Of a stretch of DNA of 64,000 bases, positions 34,393-42,815 are shown piece by piece. The DNA is from Candidatus Leptovillus affinis (GTDB lineage: Bacteria > Chloroflexota > Anaerolineae > Promineifilales > Promineifilaceae): positions 930,001 to 994,000 of the forward strand of contig JADIYP010000001.1 of assembly GCA_016705235.1 (NCBI GenBank), given 5' to 3'. Every line of letters starts with the position of its first letter. The stretch's first letter is position 1. Made by a program: the position numbers and the translations under genes. The notes under the pieces are model-generated. The model searched no databases and was not told the origin of the DNA. It worked only from the letters and a program-made list of their open reading frames with translations.

Positions 34393-34773
34393 ATGAGCAC
34401 ATCAAACAAAATTCTGGTTGTCGATGACGAACGTTCGTTGGTGGACCTTTGCCAAATCATCTTGAGACAGGCTGGGTATCTGGTGCGCGGGGCGAATAAC
34501 GGCCGTCAGGCTCTAGAAATGGTCCACGAAGAACCACCTGACCTGGTTTTGTTGGATGTGATGATGCCGGGCATGGACGGCATTGAGGTTTGTCGCCAGA
34601 TTCGTTCGCGGTATAGAAACGCGCCGCCCTGCATTGTCATGTACACGGCCGACGACCGCGAAGAAACCCGATCTAGCAGCCTGGCCGCTGGCGCTAACGC
34701 CGTGTTGACCAAAGAAACGCCTGTTTTTGACCTTCCGGGCAGGATTGGTTCTTACCTGACAGCCTGGTGTTAG
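34393..34773 (+). CDS. Single-domain response regulator (CheY-like receiver)
   Basis: 126 residues, receiver domain only. Acidic pair in KILVVDDERSLVDL, phospho-acceptor Asp in DLVLLDVMMPGMDG, switch Thr in IVMYTADDREE and Lys in AVLTKETP. With no output domain it probably works by protein contact in a phosphorelay. Start taken at MSTSNKILVV (34393); an earlier Met at 34384 is possible. Its end overlaps the convergent phosphatase gene by four bases. No adjacent kinase; the hybrid kinase at 38.5-41.2 kb is the nearest. Confidence 0.9.
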   Translation: MSTSNKILVVDDERSLVDLCQIILRQAGYLVRGANNGRQALEMVHEEPPDLVLLDVMMPGMDGIEVCRQIRSRYRNAPPCIVMYTADDREETRSSSLAAGANAVLTKETPVFDLPGRIGSYLTAWC

Positions 34774-35234
34774 AGGTTTTCTTGTTTTCGTATGGCAGCC
34801 AACAATCCCCGGCAGCCATCTTCCACTAACTGGTAAACATATTCGAAATTGCCAGAGTAATACGGATCGGGCACGTCCCGTTCGTGGGTGTTGGCGGCAA
34901 AATCCAGCAGACGAAACAGCTTTGGGTGCTTTCCGGCATAACGCTGCAAATCTTGCAGGTTGCTGGCGTCCAGAGCGATGATGTAGGTGTCTGGCGATAG
35001 GTCGGCGGGGCGGATTTGGCGGGCACGGCCGTTATAAGCCACTCCATGCTGCCGCAGCACTTTCAGCGTTCCCCGGTGCGCCTGCTCCCCCACATGCCAT
35101 GAACCTGTGCCTGCCGAATCCACCAAAATTTGCTCTTTCAGACCGGCCTCGTCTACCATTTTTTGCAACACACCCTCCGCCATGGGCGAGCGGCAAATAT
35201 TTCCCAAACAGACAAATAAAACGTTTATGGTCAT
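34770..35234 (-). CDS. Low-molecular-weight protein tyrosine phosphatase
   Basis: 154 residues. P-loop CLGNICRSP at residues 8-16 gives the CX5R(S) signature with the nucleophilic Cys; the general acid is in DVPDPYYSGNFEYVYQLVEDGC (DPYY). Ser in VDSAGTGSWHVGEQ also matches. In bacteria such enzymes act on tyrosine kinases of polysaccharide export or on phosphoarginine. ATG 35234 begins the conserved domain; the frame upstream runs into a CCCCAAGGGTTT repeat. One ACGGCCGT in the NGR frame (YNGRAR). Confidence 0.93.
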   Translation of the reverse strand: MTINVLFVCLGNICRSPMAEGVLQKMVDEAGLKEQILVDSAGTGSWHVGEQAHRGTLKVLRQHGVAYNGRARQIRPADLSPDTYIIALDASNLQDLQRYAGKHPKLFRLLDFAANTHERDVPDPYYSGNFEYVYQLVEDGCRGLLAAIRKQENL

Positions 35235-35269
35235 AATCCTTCTGATGTAACTGCTCAGGTTTCTCCGGT

Positions 35270-35332
35270 AAGGCCCCAAGGGTTTGACACCCAAATAATC
35301 CAAATTCCCAGGAGCAAACCCTTGGGGTCTGT
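35270..35332. repeat. CCCCAAGGGTTT hairpin repeat, single copy
   Basis: GCCCCAAGGGTTTGACACCC, then AATAATCCAAATTCCCAGGA, then CAAACCCTTGGGGTCTG. Same orientation as the copy at 33.8 kb and opposite to those at 17 and 27.9 kb. It is followed by a small AACGAGGAATGATGAACG inverted repeat at about 35350-35400. Confidence 0.85.
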
Positions 35333-35413
35333 ATACCTCTGATAATAATGAACGAGGAATGATGAACGCAAAGTTTTCCCGTTCACCATTCCTCGTTCAA
35401 CGCAAATTGTTTG

Positions 35414-35831
35414 CCAAGTCAGCCTATAAGCCGCATTCTGTCGGCGCTCACGCGGACGTGGGCGCTGGTGATCATCTATCTGGGAGCATTGTTGCCAATG
35501 CCCTCGTGCAACCTACCCGAACGTCGGACGGCGCGGGCCGCGCCGTGGGTTTGGCGGACGAGCCGCAAAACCCTTCGCCCTGCTTGGTCTTGCTCCCGGC
35601 GGGGTTTGCCTGGCCGGCGGCATTACGGCCGCCGCCGGTGGTCTCTTACACCACCGTTTCACCCTCACCGGCCAAACGGAAGACCGTTTGGCTGGCAATA
35701 TGCCTCTCTGTTGCACTTGCCGTCGGGTCGCCCCGCCCGGCTGTTAGCCGGCGCCGTGCCCTGTGGAGTGCGGACTTTCCTCAGCCAAGCGCTCTTGCGA
35801 GCGCTCAACCGCGATCACCCAGCCAACTTGG
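35414..35831 (-). ncRNA. rnpB: RNase P RNA, bacterial class A
   Basis: Catalytic RNA that trims tRNA 5' ends. On the minus strand: helix P1 formed by 5' CCAAGTTGGCT and 3' GGCTGACTTGG; conserved GAGGAAAGTCCGCACTCC (35765-35782); CAACAGAGAG, GGTGAAACGGTG and GTAAGAGACCACCG; and near the 3' end AGAATGCGGCTTATAGG (35423-35439). About 418 nt. The plus-strand open frames here are shadows of this RNA. No ACGGCCGT copy inside, only a diverged TACGGCCGCC. Confidence 0.96.
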
Positions 35832-35838
35832 TTTGGTG

Positions 35839-35867
35839 ATCGTAACCGGGAGTGGGGAAAGGTGCAA
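35839..35867 (-). promoter_or_regulatory. Promoter of rnpB
   Basis: On the minus strand TTGCAC (35867-35862), 17-base spacer, TACGAT (35844-35839), with the expected +1 seven bases on at 35832, matching the 5' end deduced from helix P1. Confidence 0.75.
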
Positions 35868-35895
35868 ATGGCGGGCGAAAACGGCCGTGTTCCGG

Positions 35896-36687
35896 CTACT
35901 GAAGTTCGTTTAAGACCCGGCGGGTGAGTACGGCCGTCATCTGTGCCCGATACGCGGCGTCGCCGCGAAAATCGCCGGGGTGCTGGCAGGTGGCCTGGGC
36001 GGTTTGCACGGCCGTTTCCCATTCACCATCAGCCAACGCCGCTTCTGCCTGGAGCAGCCGCACGGGGCGCGGGCCAATGCCGGTGGCGGCTAAACGCGGA
36101 GCGCTGTTTTCTGGCTGCCAGGCGGTGACAGAGACGATGGGCGTATCGGCCGGGGTTCTGGCGACGCGCTCGCTGGCGAAACGGCCGTTTCCCCAGGGGA
36201 TGACGACGTGGGTGATGAGGTGAGACGGCCGTTCCTCAGCCGCCAAATAATCAGCCAGCGAGAAGACGGCTGGCTCCGGGATTTGTAATTCCAATGTCGC
36301 TTCCAGAACCAGCAGCGCGGCCAAAAGCTCGCTGTCGGGCAGGCGGCTGGCAATGCTGCCGCCAATCGTCGCCGCCTGGCGGTAGGTGTTTGGCCCGGCC
36401 TGCTGGATTGCTTTTTGCAGCAGCACAGATGGGGTTGGCGGCCCGGCCTGTTCTTTCAACCAGGCGTCCAGGTCAGAAAGCGTCAGCACTGCGCCTAAAC
36501 GCAGATGGCCGGCGGTCAGTTCGATCTGTTTTAACCCTAAGGCTTGCAGATCAACAACCGTGCCAGTTGCGTCGCCGGCCAACAGGTTGGCGCCGCCGGC
36601 CAGCGGCATGGCATGGGGCTGGCTCAAAAGGCGCAGCGCTTCAGGTAAGGTTTCGGGGCGATAGTAGGCATCTGGTTTTTGGGGCAT
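35896..36687 (-). CDS. FAD-binding subunit of a molybdopterin dehydrogenase (CoxM/CutM type)
   Basis: 263 residues. FAD-binding motifs of the xanthine dehydrogenase/CO dehydrogenase medium subunit: AYYRPETLPEALRLL, MPLAGGANLLAGD, and RQAATIGGSIASRLPDSELLAALLVLEATLEL (AATIGGSIA), then the C-terminal CO_deh_flav_C-like ATGIGPRPVRLLQAEAAL. In known enzymes it passes electrons between a 2Fe-2S subunit and the FAD. Here neither the molybdenum subunit nor the iron-sulfur subunit is adjacent, so it is an orphan or works with genes outside the window. Six ACGGCCGT copies. Confidence 0.88.
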   Translation of the reverse strand: MPQKPDAYYRPETLPEALRLLSQPHAMPLAGGANLLAGDATGTVVDLQALGLKQIELTAGHLRLGAVLTLSDLDAWLKEQAGPPTPSVLLQKAIQQAGPNTYRQAATIGGSIASRLPDSELLAALLVLEATLELQIPEPAVFSLADYLAAEERPSHLITHVVIPWGNGRFASERVARTPADTPIVSVTAWQPENSAPRLAATGIGPRPVRLLQAEAALADGEWETAVQTAQATCQHPGDFRGDAAYRAQMTAVLTRRVLNELQ

Positions 36688-36845
36688 GATTGTTTCCTTC
36701 CGCCGGTTGATTTCCGACGGCGCATGACGGGTTTAGTGGCGCAGTTCACCTTCTATTTTACCGGCAAATGGCCAACGACGCAGCAGGAAACCGGCCAGAA
36801 TGTCGGCGAACATCACCCAGTCGCGCCTAAATTGAAAACAGGCAT
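36688..36845. other. Short gap with a probable coding remnant
   Basis: On the minus strand about 29 codons before a TAA (landmarks DWVMFADILAGFLLRR and GKIEGELRH) read like the tail of a protein but have no start. Possibly a remnant of a deleted gene, or of a longer version of the SDR gene upstream. Confidence 0.3.
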
Positions 36846-37787
36846 TTAATTTGATTGGTACGCTTGCTGCCGGTCGCGGCGGCGCGCTAATTCGCTGGTG
36901 TAGCTCAGGCCGAGGGTGGCGGCGTGACGTGTTGCCCAGTCGGTTAGTTTGGTGTGACCGGCAGGCAGGGAGGGGGTGTACAGCAGATCGGCGGACAGCC
37001 CTTCTATCTCTTCGCGGGTGATGAGGACATCATCGACCAGGCGGCCGACTATCTGTCCGACGGTGTAGCCGAGGGCGTCTGGGATGGGCAAAATCGGCCG
37101 TTTTTTGCCGATGATAGCGCCGATGTTGGCTACCAGTTCACGGTAGGTAAAGGTTTCTGGGCCAATGGCGTCGATGATGACGTTGGCCTGGCTTTGTCCC
37201 TGGGCAACGGCCAATTCGGCCAGATCGTTGACGTAAATGGGTTGGACGCGGTAGGCGCCATCACCAAAAACGCCAAATACAGGGAAGCGGCGCAGCATCC
37301 AGGCGATGTTGTTGATGAGGATGTCTTCTTTGCCGAAGAGGACGGTGGGGCGCAGGATGGCGTAGGAGATGCCGGAATTGATGAGCGCCTGTTCCAATCG
37401 CGCTTTGCCATGGAAGTATTCCAGTGGTGAGTCGAGAGATGGGTTGGTGATGCTGACGTGGACGATGCGTTCGACGCCGGCGGCCTGGGCGGCTTGAAAG
37501 AGGGCGAGGGTGTTGGTTACGGCCGTTTCGTGCCCAAATTCGTCGTGGTTAAAGCGTACCCAGTAGGTGTTGTAAAGGACTTTGACGTTTTGTAAGACGG
37601 CCGTTAGCTTGTCTGGCTCGGCAAAATGAAAAGGAAACGCCTGCACCTGTGCGCCAAACGGATTGGGTCGATTTAAAGAATTTGTGAGCGTAATCACTTG
37701 CCGCCCATCGGCCAACAAGCGCTGCGCGATATATTTACCGGAATAGCCAAACGCGCCGGTAACCGCATGAATGGTTTTGTCTGCCAT
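36846..37787 (-). CDS. NAD(P)-dependent SDR (NmrA/complex I 39-kDa-like)
   Basis: 313 residues. Nucleotide loop AVTGAFGYSGKYIAQRLL, KVLYNTYWVRFNH at strand 4, SITNPSLDSPLEYFHGKARLEQAL with the YxxxK position as YFHGK, and ILRPTVLFGKEDILINNIAW. Similar in layout to the SDR at 7.25 kb and to quinone-related NDUFA9-like proteins. GGAGG sits five bases before the ATG at 37787. Lies 14 bases downstream of the GbsR-type regulator and almost certainly shares its promoter, so it is probably the regulated target. Confidence 0.85.
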   Translation of the reverse strand: MADKTIHAVTGAFGYSGKYIAQRLLADGRQVITLTNSLNRPNPFGAQVQAFPFHFAEPDKLTAVLQNVKVLYNTYWVRFNHDEFGHETAVTNTLALFQAAQAAGVERIVHVSITNPSLDSPLEYFHGKARLEQALINSGISYAILRPTVLFGKEDILINNIAWMLRRFPVFGVFGDGAYRVQPIYVNDLAELAVAQGQSQANVIIDAIGPETFTYRELVANIGAIIGKKRPILPIPDALGYTVGQIVGRLVDDVLITREEIEGLSADLLYTPSLPAGHTKLTDWATRHAATLGLSYTSELARRRDRQQAYQSN

Positions 37788-37801
37788 GACATCCTCCACA
37801 T

Positions 37802-38338
37802 TTATTTCTTGATGTTGTTAAAAAATCGCGCCAGCGCGTTTAAGCGTAATTCGTCCAGAGTGATCAGCATGGCCACCAGGCTGTCCAGGGAATCAAAAAA
37901 GCCTTTCATTTCCTGGAGGCGCATCTGGTAAAAGGCGGCCAATTCGGCGTCGCTGCCGTTGGCCTCTGAACTGGCCACCATATCCAGGCTTTCGCCCACC
38001 GTGCGCAGCGCCAGGCCAAACTCGTTTTGTTCGCGTTCTTTCAGCAGCGTGCGCGCTACTTTCCAAAAATCGGTTTCCGCCAGGTAATAATCCTTTCGGT
38101 CGCCGACCTGCACTTGCCGGTGGACCATGCCCAGTCGTTCCAGCAGGCGCACATTGGTAGAAACAGCGCCTTTGCTGACGCCGACCAATTCCACCAGTTC
38201 ATCCAGCGAAACGGATTGCGGCGAGAGGTATATCGCCCCATAAATGGCTCCCATGGCCTTTGGAAAACCCCAAAAATGGGTAATCCGGCTCATGCCTTGA
38301 ATAAAATGTTCTCTAGCTTGCGTGATTTCATCGGTCAT
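37802..38338 (-). CDS. GbsR/MarR-type transcriptional regulator
   Basis: 178 residues. Winged-helix N-terminal domain: MSRITHFWGFPKAMGAIYG, then the helix-turn-helix LDELVELVGVSKGAVSTNVRLLERLGMVHRQ and wing VQVGDRKDYYLAE. The C-terminal helical half (FWKVARTLLKEREQNEFGLA) is dimerisation-like, as in GbsR proteins that control betaine synthesis. First gene of a two-gene operon with an SDR. The promoter contains a paired TAAACG operator (see 38354-38408), so it very likely represses itself. Start at MTDEI; a Met three codons earlier is possible. Confidence 0.9.
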   Translation of the reverse strand: MTDEITQAREHFIQGMSRITHFWGFPKAMGAIYGAIYLSPQSVSLDELVELVGVSKGAVSTNVRLLERLGMVHRQVQVGDRKDYYLAETDFWKVARTLLKEREQNEFGLALRTVGESLDMVASSEANGSDAELAAFYQMRLQEMKGFFDSLDSLVAMLITLDELRLNALARFFNNIKK

Positions 38339-38353
38339 GCACACCATCCATAA

Positions 38354-38382
38354 CTAAACGTTTAGTACGAACTAAACGTAGT
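38354..38382 (-). promoter_or_regulatory. Paired operator for the GbsR-type regulator
   Basis: CTAAACGTTTAG (38354-38365) is a perfect 12-bp palindrome; ACTAAACGTAGT (38371-38382) repeats the core CTAAACG 17 bp away and overlaps the -10 box. This is the usual arrangement of a MarR-class autorepressor. Confidence 0.75.
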
Positions 38383-38408
38383 ATACATAGTGTATGGTTT
38401 GGTGTCAA
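38380..38408 (-). promoter_or_regulatory. Strong sigma-70 promoter of the gbsR-like operon
   Basis: Minus strand TTGACA (38408-38403), a 17-base spacer, TATACT (38385-38380). The consensus -35 and near-consensus -10 with ideal spacing make this the clearest promoter in the window. The +1 would fall between the two operator copies. Confidence 0.85.
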
Positions 38409-38478
38409 GAGGGCATGGAAAGAGTCGCCTGGGTGTTTGAATTGGGGGGAAAGCGAGGCGGTTAATCGGCGTGGGGGT

Positions 38479-41163
38479 TTAGTCGGGGATGTGCTTCTTG
38501 GCGTTTTCCTGTATAAGGGCCGCTATTTTCATGAATTCGAAGTCGTTGGCCAGGTGGCGCAGGGCGTCGGCCAGGTGGTTGTTGTGGGTGGCGACCTGGT
38601 CGATGAGGGTGGCGACCTCGGTGATGCTCATGCGCACGGCCGTTTGCTCCAGATTGAGCAGCAGTTGTGGGGGTAAGTCGGCAAAGTCATCCGAGGTTAG
38701 AGGCGGGAGAGGGGGAGACGGCCGTGTCTCAACTGCTAACTCTTCAGCATAAACAAAGCGCGCCCCAATCTGCTGGCCTATCATCTCTACCACTTCGGTG
38801 GCCGCAAACGGTTTTAGCAAAAAATCATCACAACCGGCCGCCAAAATCATTGACCGGTCTTCTGTTAAAGAACTGGCAGTCAGAGCAATGATTTTAGTGG
38901 CCGGATCCAATTCTTTTAAGCGCCGGGTTGCTTCATACCCATCCATCACCGGCATCCGTAAGTCCATCAACGTCAGGTGCGGCCGAATATGGCTCCAAGC
39001 CGCCACCGCTTCCTGGCCATTTTGCGCTTCGCGCACTTCAAAGCCGAGCGGCTTTAGCAATTTCACCAGCAGCTGCCGATTGGCCCATTGGTCGTCTACC
39101 ACCAAGATGCGGTAAATCGGCTGATCGGCGGCCAAAGCGGCAATTTGTGGCTGCCTTCGAGGGGGGTTCTCAACCAATTCGGCAATAACCGGTATCTCCA
39201 GGGTAAAAAAGAACGTCGATCCCTGCCCAACTTCGCTTTTCACTTGCAGCGTGCCGCCCATCAACTCGACAAATTGATGACTGATGGTCAGACCCAATCC
39301 GGTGCCTTCTTGCGCTTTTTGCCCGGCGGCTGTCTGGGTAAAGGCTTCAAACAATCGCGGGCGATCTTCAACGGCGATCCCAACCCCCGAATCCTCAACC
39401 AAAAATTGGACAAGCGCGATACCGTCGACTACTTTAAGCGCATCCACTTGCAGCACAATAAACCCGGTTTCTGTGAATTTGATGGCGTTATTCAGCAAAT
39501 TGATGAGGATTTGGCGTAGTTTCATCTCATCAATGTGGACAAAACGCGGTAACTGCTCGCTCATTTGTAAGGTCAGGGGCAGCCCTTTATTGGCCGCTTT
39601 TAGGCGAAACATTTCGGTCAGATCGGCAAGTAGACGGTGTAAATCGCAGTCTATGGGGTTCAGGGTGCTGCCGCCTGATTCGATTTTTGCCAGATCAAGC
39701 ACATCGTTGATGAGGGAAAGTAAATGATCGCCGCTGTGGCTGATGATGGCCAGGTTTTCGTGATGTTCGGGGGGTAAGGTGGCGCTGCGCTGCATAACTT
39801 GCGCAAAGCCCAATATGGAATTGAGTGGTGTGCGTAATTCGTGGCTCATATTGGCCAAAAAACGGCTTTTGGCTTTGTTGGCGGCTTCGGCGGCTTCTTT
39901 AGCCTGCTGCAAATCCTCTTCACCGCGAATGCGTTCGGTGATATCGACTGCGCCGGTCAAAAAGGCCAGTTCGCCGTTTAGATAAATGGGCAGGACGTTG
40001 AGCAGCATGATCCGGCGCACATTGGTGACAGTTTTTACCTGTAGGACGCGGTCTACAACTTTGCCATGCGTTTCCAGTTCGTGCAGGATGGCCTGGCGGT
40101 CGGAGGGGTAATAATAAAATTCGACGGTTGACGCGCCAATGAGTTGTTCGATTGGCAGTTCTAAGTGGTCGGCCATCGCCTGGTTGGCCATCAATACCTG
40201 GCCATCATTTATTCGGGAGAGTAATGTGGGGAAGGGGGTGGCATTGAATATCTGGCGGAAGTTATCTTCGCTGTGGCGCAGCGCCTCATTGGTGGCGGCT
40301 AATTCGGCGGTGCGGGCTTCGACCAGTTGTTGGAGGTGCTGCTGGTATTGGGTGAGTTCTGTGTAAAGGCTGTTGACTGCTCCGGCCACCTCGCCAATTT
40401 CATCGGGTTTATTGACGGTGATGGGGGCGGTTAAGTGTCCCTGGCGAATGGATTCTACGCCCATGTGCAGATTGGTTAACGGCCGTACAATACGCGCCAC
40501 CACGCCCTGAGTCATAACCAGGGTGACCATCAGTACGAAGACGGTAATGGTTGTCAGGGCGGCAAAAGTTGTCCTTGTCACCTGGTTTGTTTGCTGGTTT
40601 ACGGCTTCGGCTTGAAGGGTTTCATATTGCTCAAATTGACGGATGGCATTGAGCAACGTGACCTGATAGTTTTCGGTCAGGATGCTTATTTGCTCTGCGG
40701 TGGCGGGACCTAGCTCGCCCTCACTCTCGAATGTTTCTAGTACGCGGCTGGCTTGGGCATTGAAGGCATTGAAATTTTGGCGCACCTGGCCGATGAAGAT
40801 GGTTTCATCTATGTCGGAATCATCGATCACCAGACTGGTTTTTTGCAGCAAGGCGTTTAATTTATTTTGCTGCATGGCGATTTGGGCGCTTGCGTTGGGT
40901 TCGGCTTCGGGGTTGGAGGTGTAACGGTGTACCATGTCGGTGAGTACCAGGCATTCGGAGCGAATTTGGGCGCTCAGGAGAGCTGTGTTGAGGTGGGTGG
41001 TGGCATGGGAGAGGGTGTTGTTGGTGAAGTGGGCGACGAATATGGATGTGAGGGCGAGCGTAACGGCCGTAAACCCCATGCCCAGATAACTCAGCGTTAA
41101 CCAGCGGGCTAACGGCCGTTGCCAAATTTGCCACCCCGATTCACGCAGCGAGCGGAGCATCAA
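38479..41163 (-). CDS. Hybrid sensor histidine kinase (HAMP-PAS-HisKA-HATPase-REC)
   Basis: 894 residues. Membrane helices at about 24-46 and 200-222 enclose an external helical sensor; HAMP about 222-275, coiled helix to about 295, PAS about 298-410, HisKA with phospho-His H441 in SRFLANMSHELRTPL, ATPase N-box QILINLLNNAIKFTE and G-boxes DSGVGIA and GTGLGL, receiver about 685-800 with Asp734 (LTLMDLRMPVMDGYEA). The last 80 residues are helical and Hpt-like but I see no clear phospho-His. The preceding gene, four bases upstream, encodes a sugar-binding lipoprotein that probably presents ligand to the sensor. Palindrome-poor. Confidence 0.93.
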   Translation of the reverse strand: MMLRSLRESGWQIWQRPLARWLTLSYLGMGFTAVTLALTSIFVAHFTNNTLSHATTHLNTALLSAQIRSECLVLTDMVHRYTSNPEAEPNASAQIAMQQNKLNALLQKTSLVIDDSDIDETIFIGQVRQNFNAFNAQASRVLETFESEGELGPATAEQISILTENYQVTLLNAIRQFEQYETLQAEAVNQQTNQVTRTTFAALTTITVFVLMVTLVMTQGVVARIVRPLTNLHMGVESIRQGHLTAPITVNKPDEIGEVAGAVNSLYTELTQYQQHLQQLVEARTAELAATNEALRHSEDNFRQIFNATPFPTLLSRINDGQVLMANQAMADHLELPIEQLIGASTVEFYYYPSDRQAILHELETHGKVVDRVLQVKTVTNVRRIMLLNVLPIYLNGELAFLTGAVDITERIRGEEDLQQAKEAAEAANKAKSRFLANMSHELRTPLNSILGFAQVMQRSATLPPEHHENLAIISHSGDHLLSLINDVLDLAKIESGGSTLNPIDCDLHRLLADLTEMFRLKAANKGLPLTLQMSEQLPRFVHIDEMKLRQILINLLNNAIKFTETGFIVLQVDALKVVDGIALVQFLVEDSGVGIAVEDRPRLFEAFTQTAAGQKAQEGTGLGLTISHQFVELMGGTLQVKSEVGQGSTFFFTLEIPVIAELVENPPRRQPQIAALAADQPIYRILVVDDQWANRQLLVKLLKPLGFEVREAQNGQEAVAAWSHIRPHLTLMDLRMPVMDGYEATRRLKELDPATKIIALTASSLTEDRSMILAAGCDDFLLKPFAATEVVEMIGQQIGARFVYAEELAVETRPSPPLPPLTSDDFADLPPQLLLNLEQTAVRMSITEVATLIDQVATHNNHLADALRHLANDFEFMKIAALIQENAKKHIPD

Positions 41164-41166
41164 ACG

Positions 41167-42477
41167 CTACTTTTGCCACGAAGCATCTAATTCTGCCTGA
41201 TACAACGGCGCAATTTCATCCATCGCCTCTTTGGCGCTTTTCTCGCCCAGCATAATCGCCTGCAATGCTGCGCCAAACAGTCTGCTCATCTCGGCCGAAA
41301 TGTTCGCCGGTGGTTCAAAGATGCCAAATTCAACCAACTGCGAAACCATCTTCCGGCTGGGTGACGTGGCGTAGCTTTCATTACTGCGTCGCAAACTCGG
41401 CGCTAACTGATACCCCGGCACATCCAGCGCGACCTGACTGCCCGTGATATATCTGGCAAATTCGTGCGCTGCGGCCAATTCAGCTTCATCGCTCACCTGA
41501 TACACGCCATACATGCCAAATGCGCCTGTGGTGATCACCTGATTCAAAGCCCCCATTGGCGGCGGCACAATGGCGAATGGAAAATTCATCCCTTCCAGTT
41601 CAGCAATCAGAGCTGGTGTACTCATCAGGATGGCTACTTCGCCATTCTTGAATTGTTCCCAGGTGGCCGTTTGTCCAACGTCGCCAAAACTGGGGGGCGT
41701 TACGCCGTAAACATTTCGCAAATCCGCCGCCTTCTGCAATCCAGAAAGGGCTTCTGGCTGATTCAGGACAAACCGTTTGCCGTCTGGACTCAGGATACGG
41801 CCGCCGTCGGCATAGACGATCGGATAATACCCAACTTCGCCGATGGTTGACGCGGCCGTAAACCCATAAATTTGTTTACCAGCGCTGTTTACATAAGTCA
41901 ACTGTTGGGCGGCAGCCACAAACTCCTCCCACGTCCAGGGATCGTCAAGGCTGGGCAACGGCACACCCCGTTCGGCAAAAATATCCGTGTTCACAAAAAC
42001 AGAAGACACAACAACCCAAATAGGCCAGGCCGCAATTTTTTCGTCAATCGTTGCCGCTTGCAGCGCATTGGCGTAGAAATCAGTTTTGTCCTCATTGGTC
42101 AGGAATGGGGCGATGTCCGAGATGTTTCCGTTTTTTGAAAGGTTAATCAGGTCTACCGGCCGCGCGCTGAATACATGAATGTTCTCGCCAGATTCCAGCG
42201 CGGCCAAAAGCTGCGCATCTCCATCTGCATCCCAGGGCAGGCCTATCATTTCGACATTGATGTTCGGGTGAGTTTTTTCGAATGCGGCGACGGCTTGCGC
42301 GTTGGTTAAAGAGGTGGCGTCGTCGCTGCCAGCGACATAACCACGTTTATAAAATGTAATCGTCACAGGTTCTTTGGCGCTGGGATTGGCCTCTAAACCA
42401 GATGGCGTACAACCGATGAGGCAAAGAATGGCGATGATTACAAAAAGATACAGCAGAGAATGGTTGAATCTTGCCAT
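41167..42477 (-). CDS. Extracellular solute-binding lipoprotein (family 1, sugar type)
   Basis: 436 residues. Lipoprotein signal LYLFVIIAILCLIGCTPSG with the lipid-anchored Cys at about 23. Mature domain TITFYKRGYVAGSDDATSL, AFEKTHPNINVEMIGLPWD and WTWEEFVAAAQQLTYV are typical of SBP_bac_1 sugar binders; FKNGEVAILMSTPALIAEL is the conserved interdomain part. No permease or ATPase genes adjoin; instead a hybrid histidine kinase follows after three bases. It is therefore more likely a ligand receptor for signalling than a transport component. Contains no ACGGCCGT at all in 1.3 kb. Confidence 0.9.
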   Translation of the reverse strand: MARFNHSLLYLFVIIAILCLIGCTPSGLEANPSAKEPVTITFYKRGYVAGSDDATSLTNAQAVAAFEKTHPNINVEMIGLPWDADGDAQLLAALESGENIHVFSARPVDLINLSKNGNISDIAPFLTNEDKTDFYANALQAATIDEKIAAWPIWVVVSSVFVNTDIFAERGVPLPSLDDPWTWEEFVAAAQQLTYVNSAGKQIYGFTAASTIGEVGYYPIVYADGGRILSPDGKRFVLNQPEALSGLQKAADLRNVYGVTPPSFGDVGQTATWEQFKNGEVAILMSTPALIAELEGMNFPFAIVPPPMGALNQVITTGAFGMYGVYQVSDEAELAAAHEFARYITGSQVALDVPGYQLAPSLRRSNESYATSPSRKMVSQLVEFGIFEPPANISAEMSRLFGAALQAIMLGEKSAKEAMDEIAPLYQAELDASWQK

Positions 42478-42499
42478 CGGAACACCCCTTAACGATCAG

Positions 42500-42608
42500 C
42501 TAGCAGTTTGTCGGAAAAGTATCCGTAGCCGCGGTTTCTTACCGCGTCTTCCAGAGGCGGGGTAAGGATACCCCGGCTACAAGAAGAGGTTCTCCGACAG
42601 ACTGCTAG
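42500..42608. repeat. Complete CTAGCAGT element (109 bp) with terminal inverted repeats
   Basis: Ends CTAGCAGTTTGTCGGA and TCCGACAGACTGCTAG are inverted repeats with one mismatch. Inside are GTAGCCGCGGTTTCTTACCG and GGTAAGGATACCCCGGCTAC. Same element as at 30604-30710 in the opposite order. CTAG at both ends could be a target duplication. Size and structure fit a MITE or REP-type element. Confidence 0.85.
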
Positions 42609-42815
42609 AGCGATGAGTTTAGAGAACTGATAAGCTCGCATAAAGTATGCAAACACAGGCTGCTTGCATGATTGTGCTTATTATCACTCATTTGAGTTGT
42701 TTTGGTAGTCCCTTTTTGTTATCAGCGGGGTTTGGTCAGTCTTTTGCACGCAGATTGGACCAATCTCCAGGATTGGTCCAATCTAAAAAACGGAAAGTTG
42801 TGTTTAGGCGATGAC
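42609..42815. repeat. Gap with AGATTGGACCAATCT inverted repeat
   Basis: CAGATTGGACCAATCTCCAG followed by GATTGGTCCAATCTAAAA at about 42750-42787. The rest is AT-rich and has no coding signal. It lies between the CTAGCAGT element and the 3' end of the CPBP gene. Confidence 0.7.

Noticed and set aside
35359..35913. 184-codon plus-strand open frame
   Set aside because: Antisense to RNase P RNA, whose conserved elements and promoter explain the sequence.
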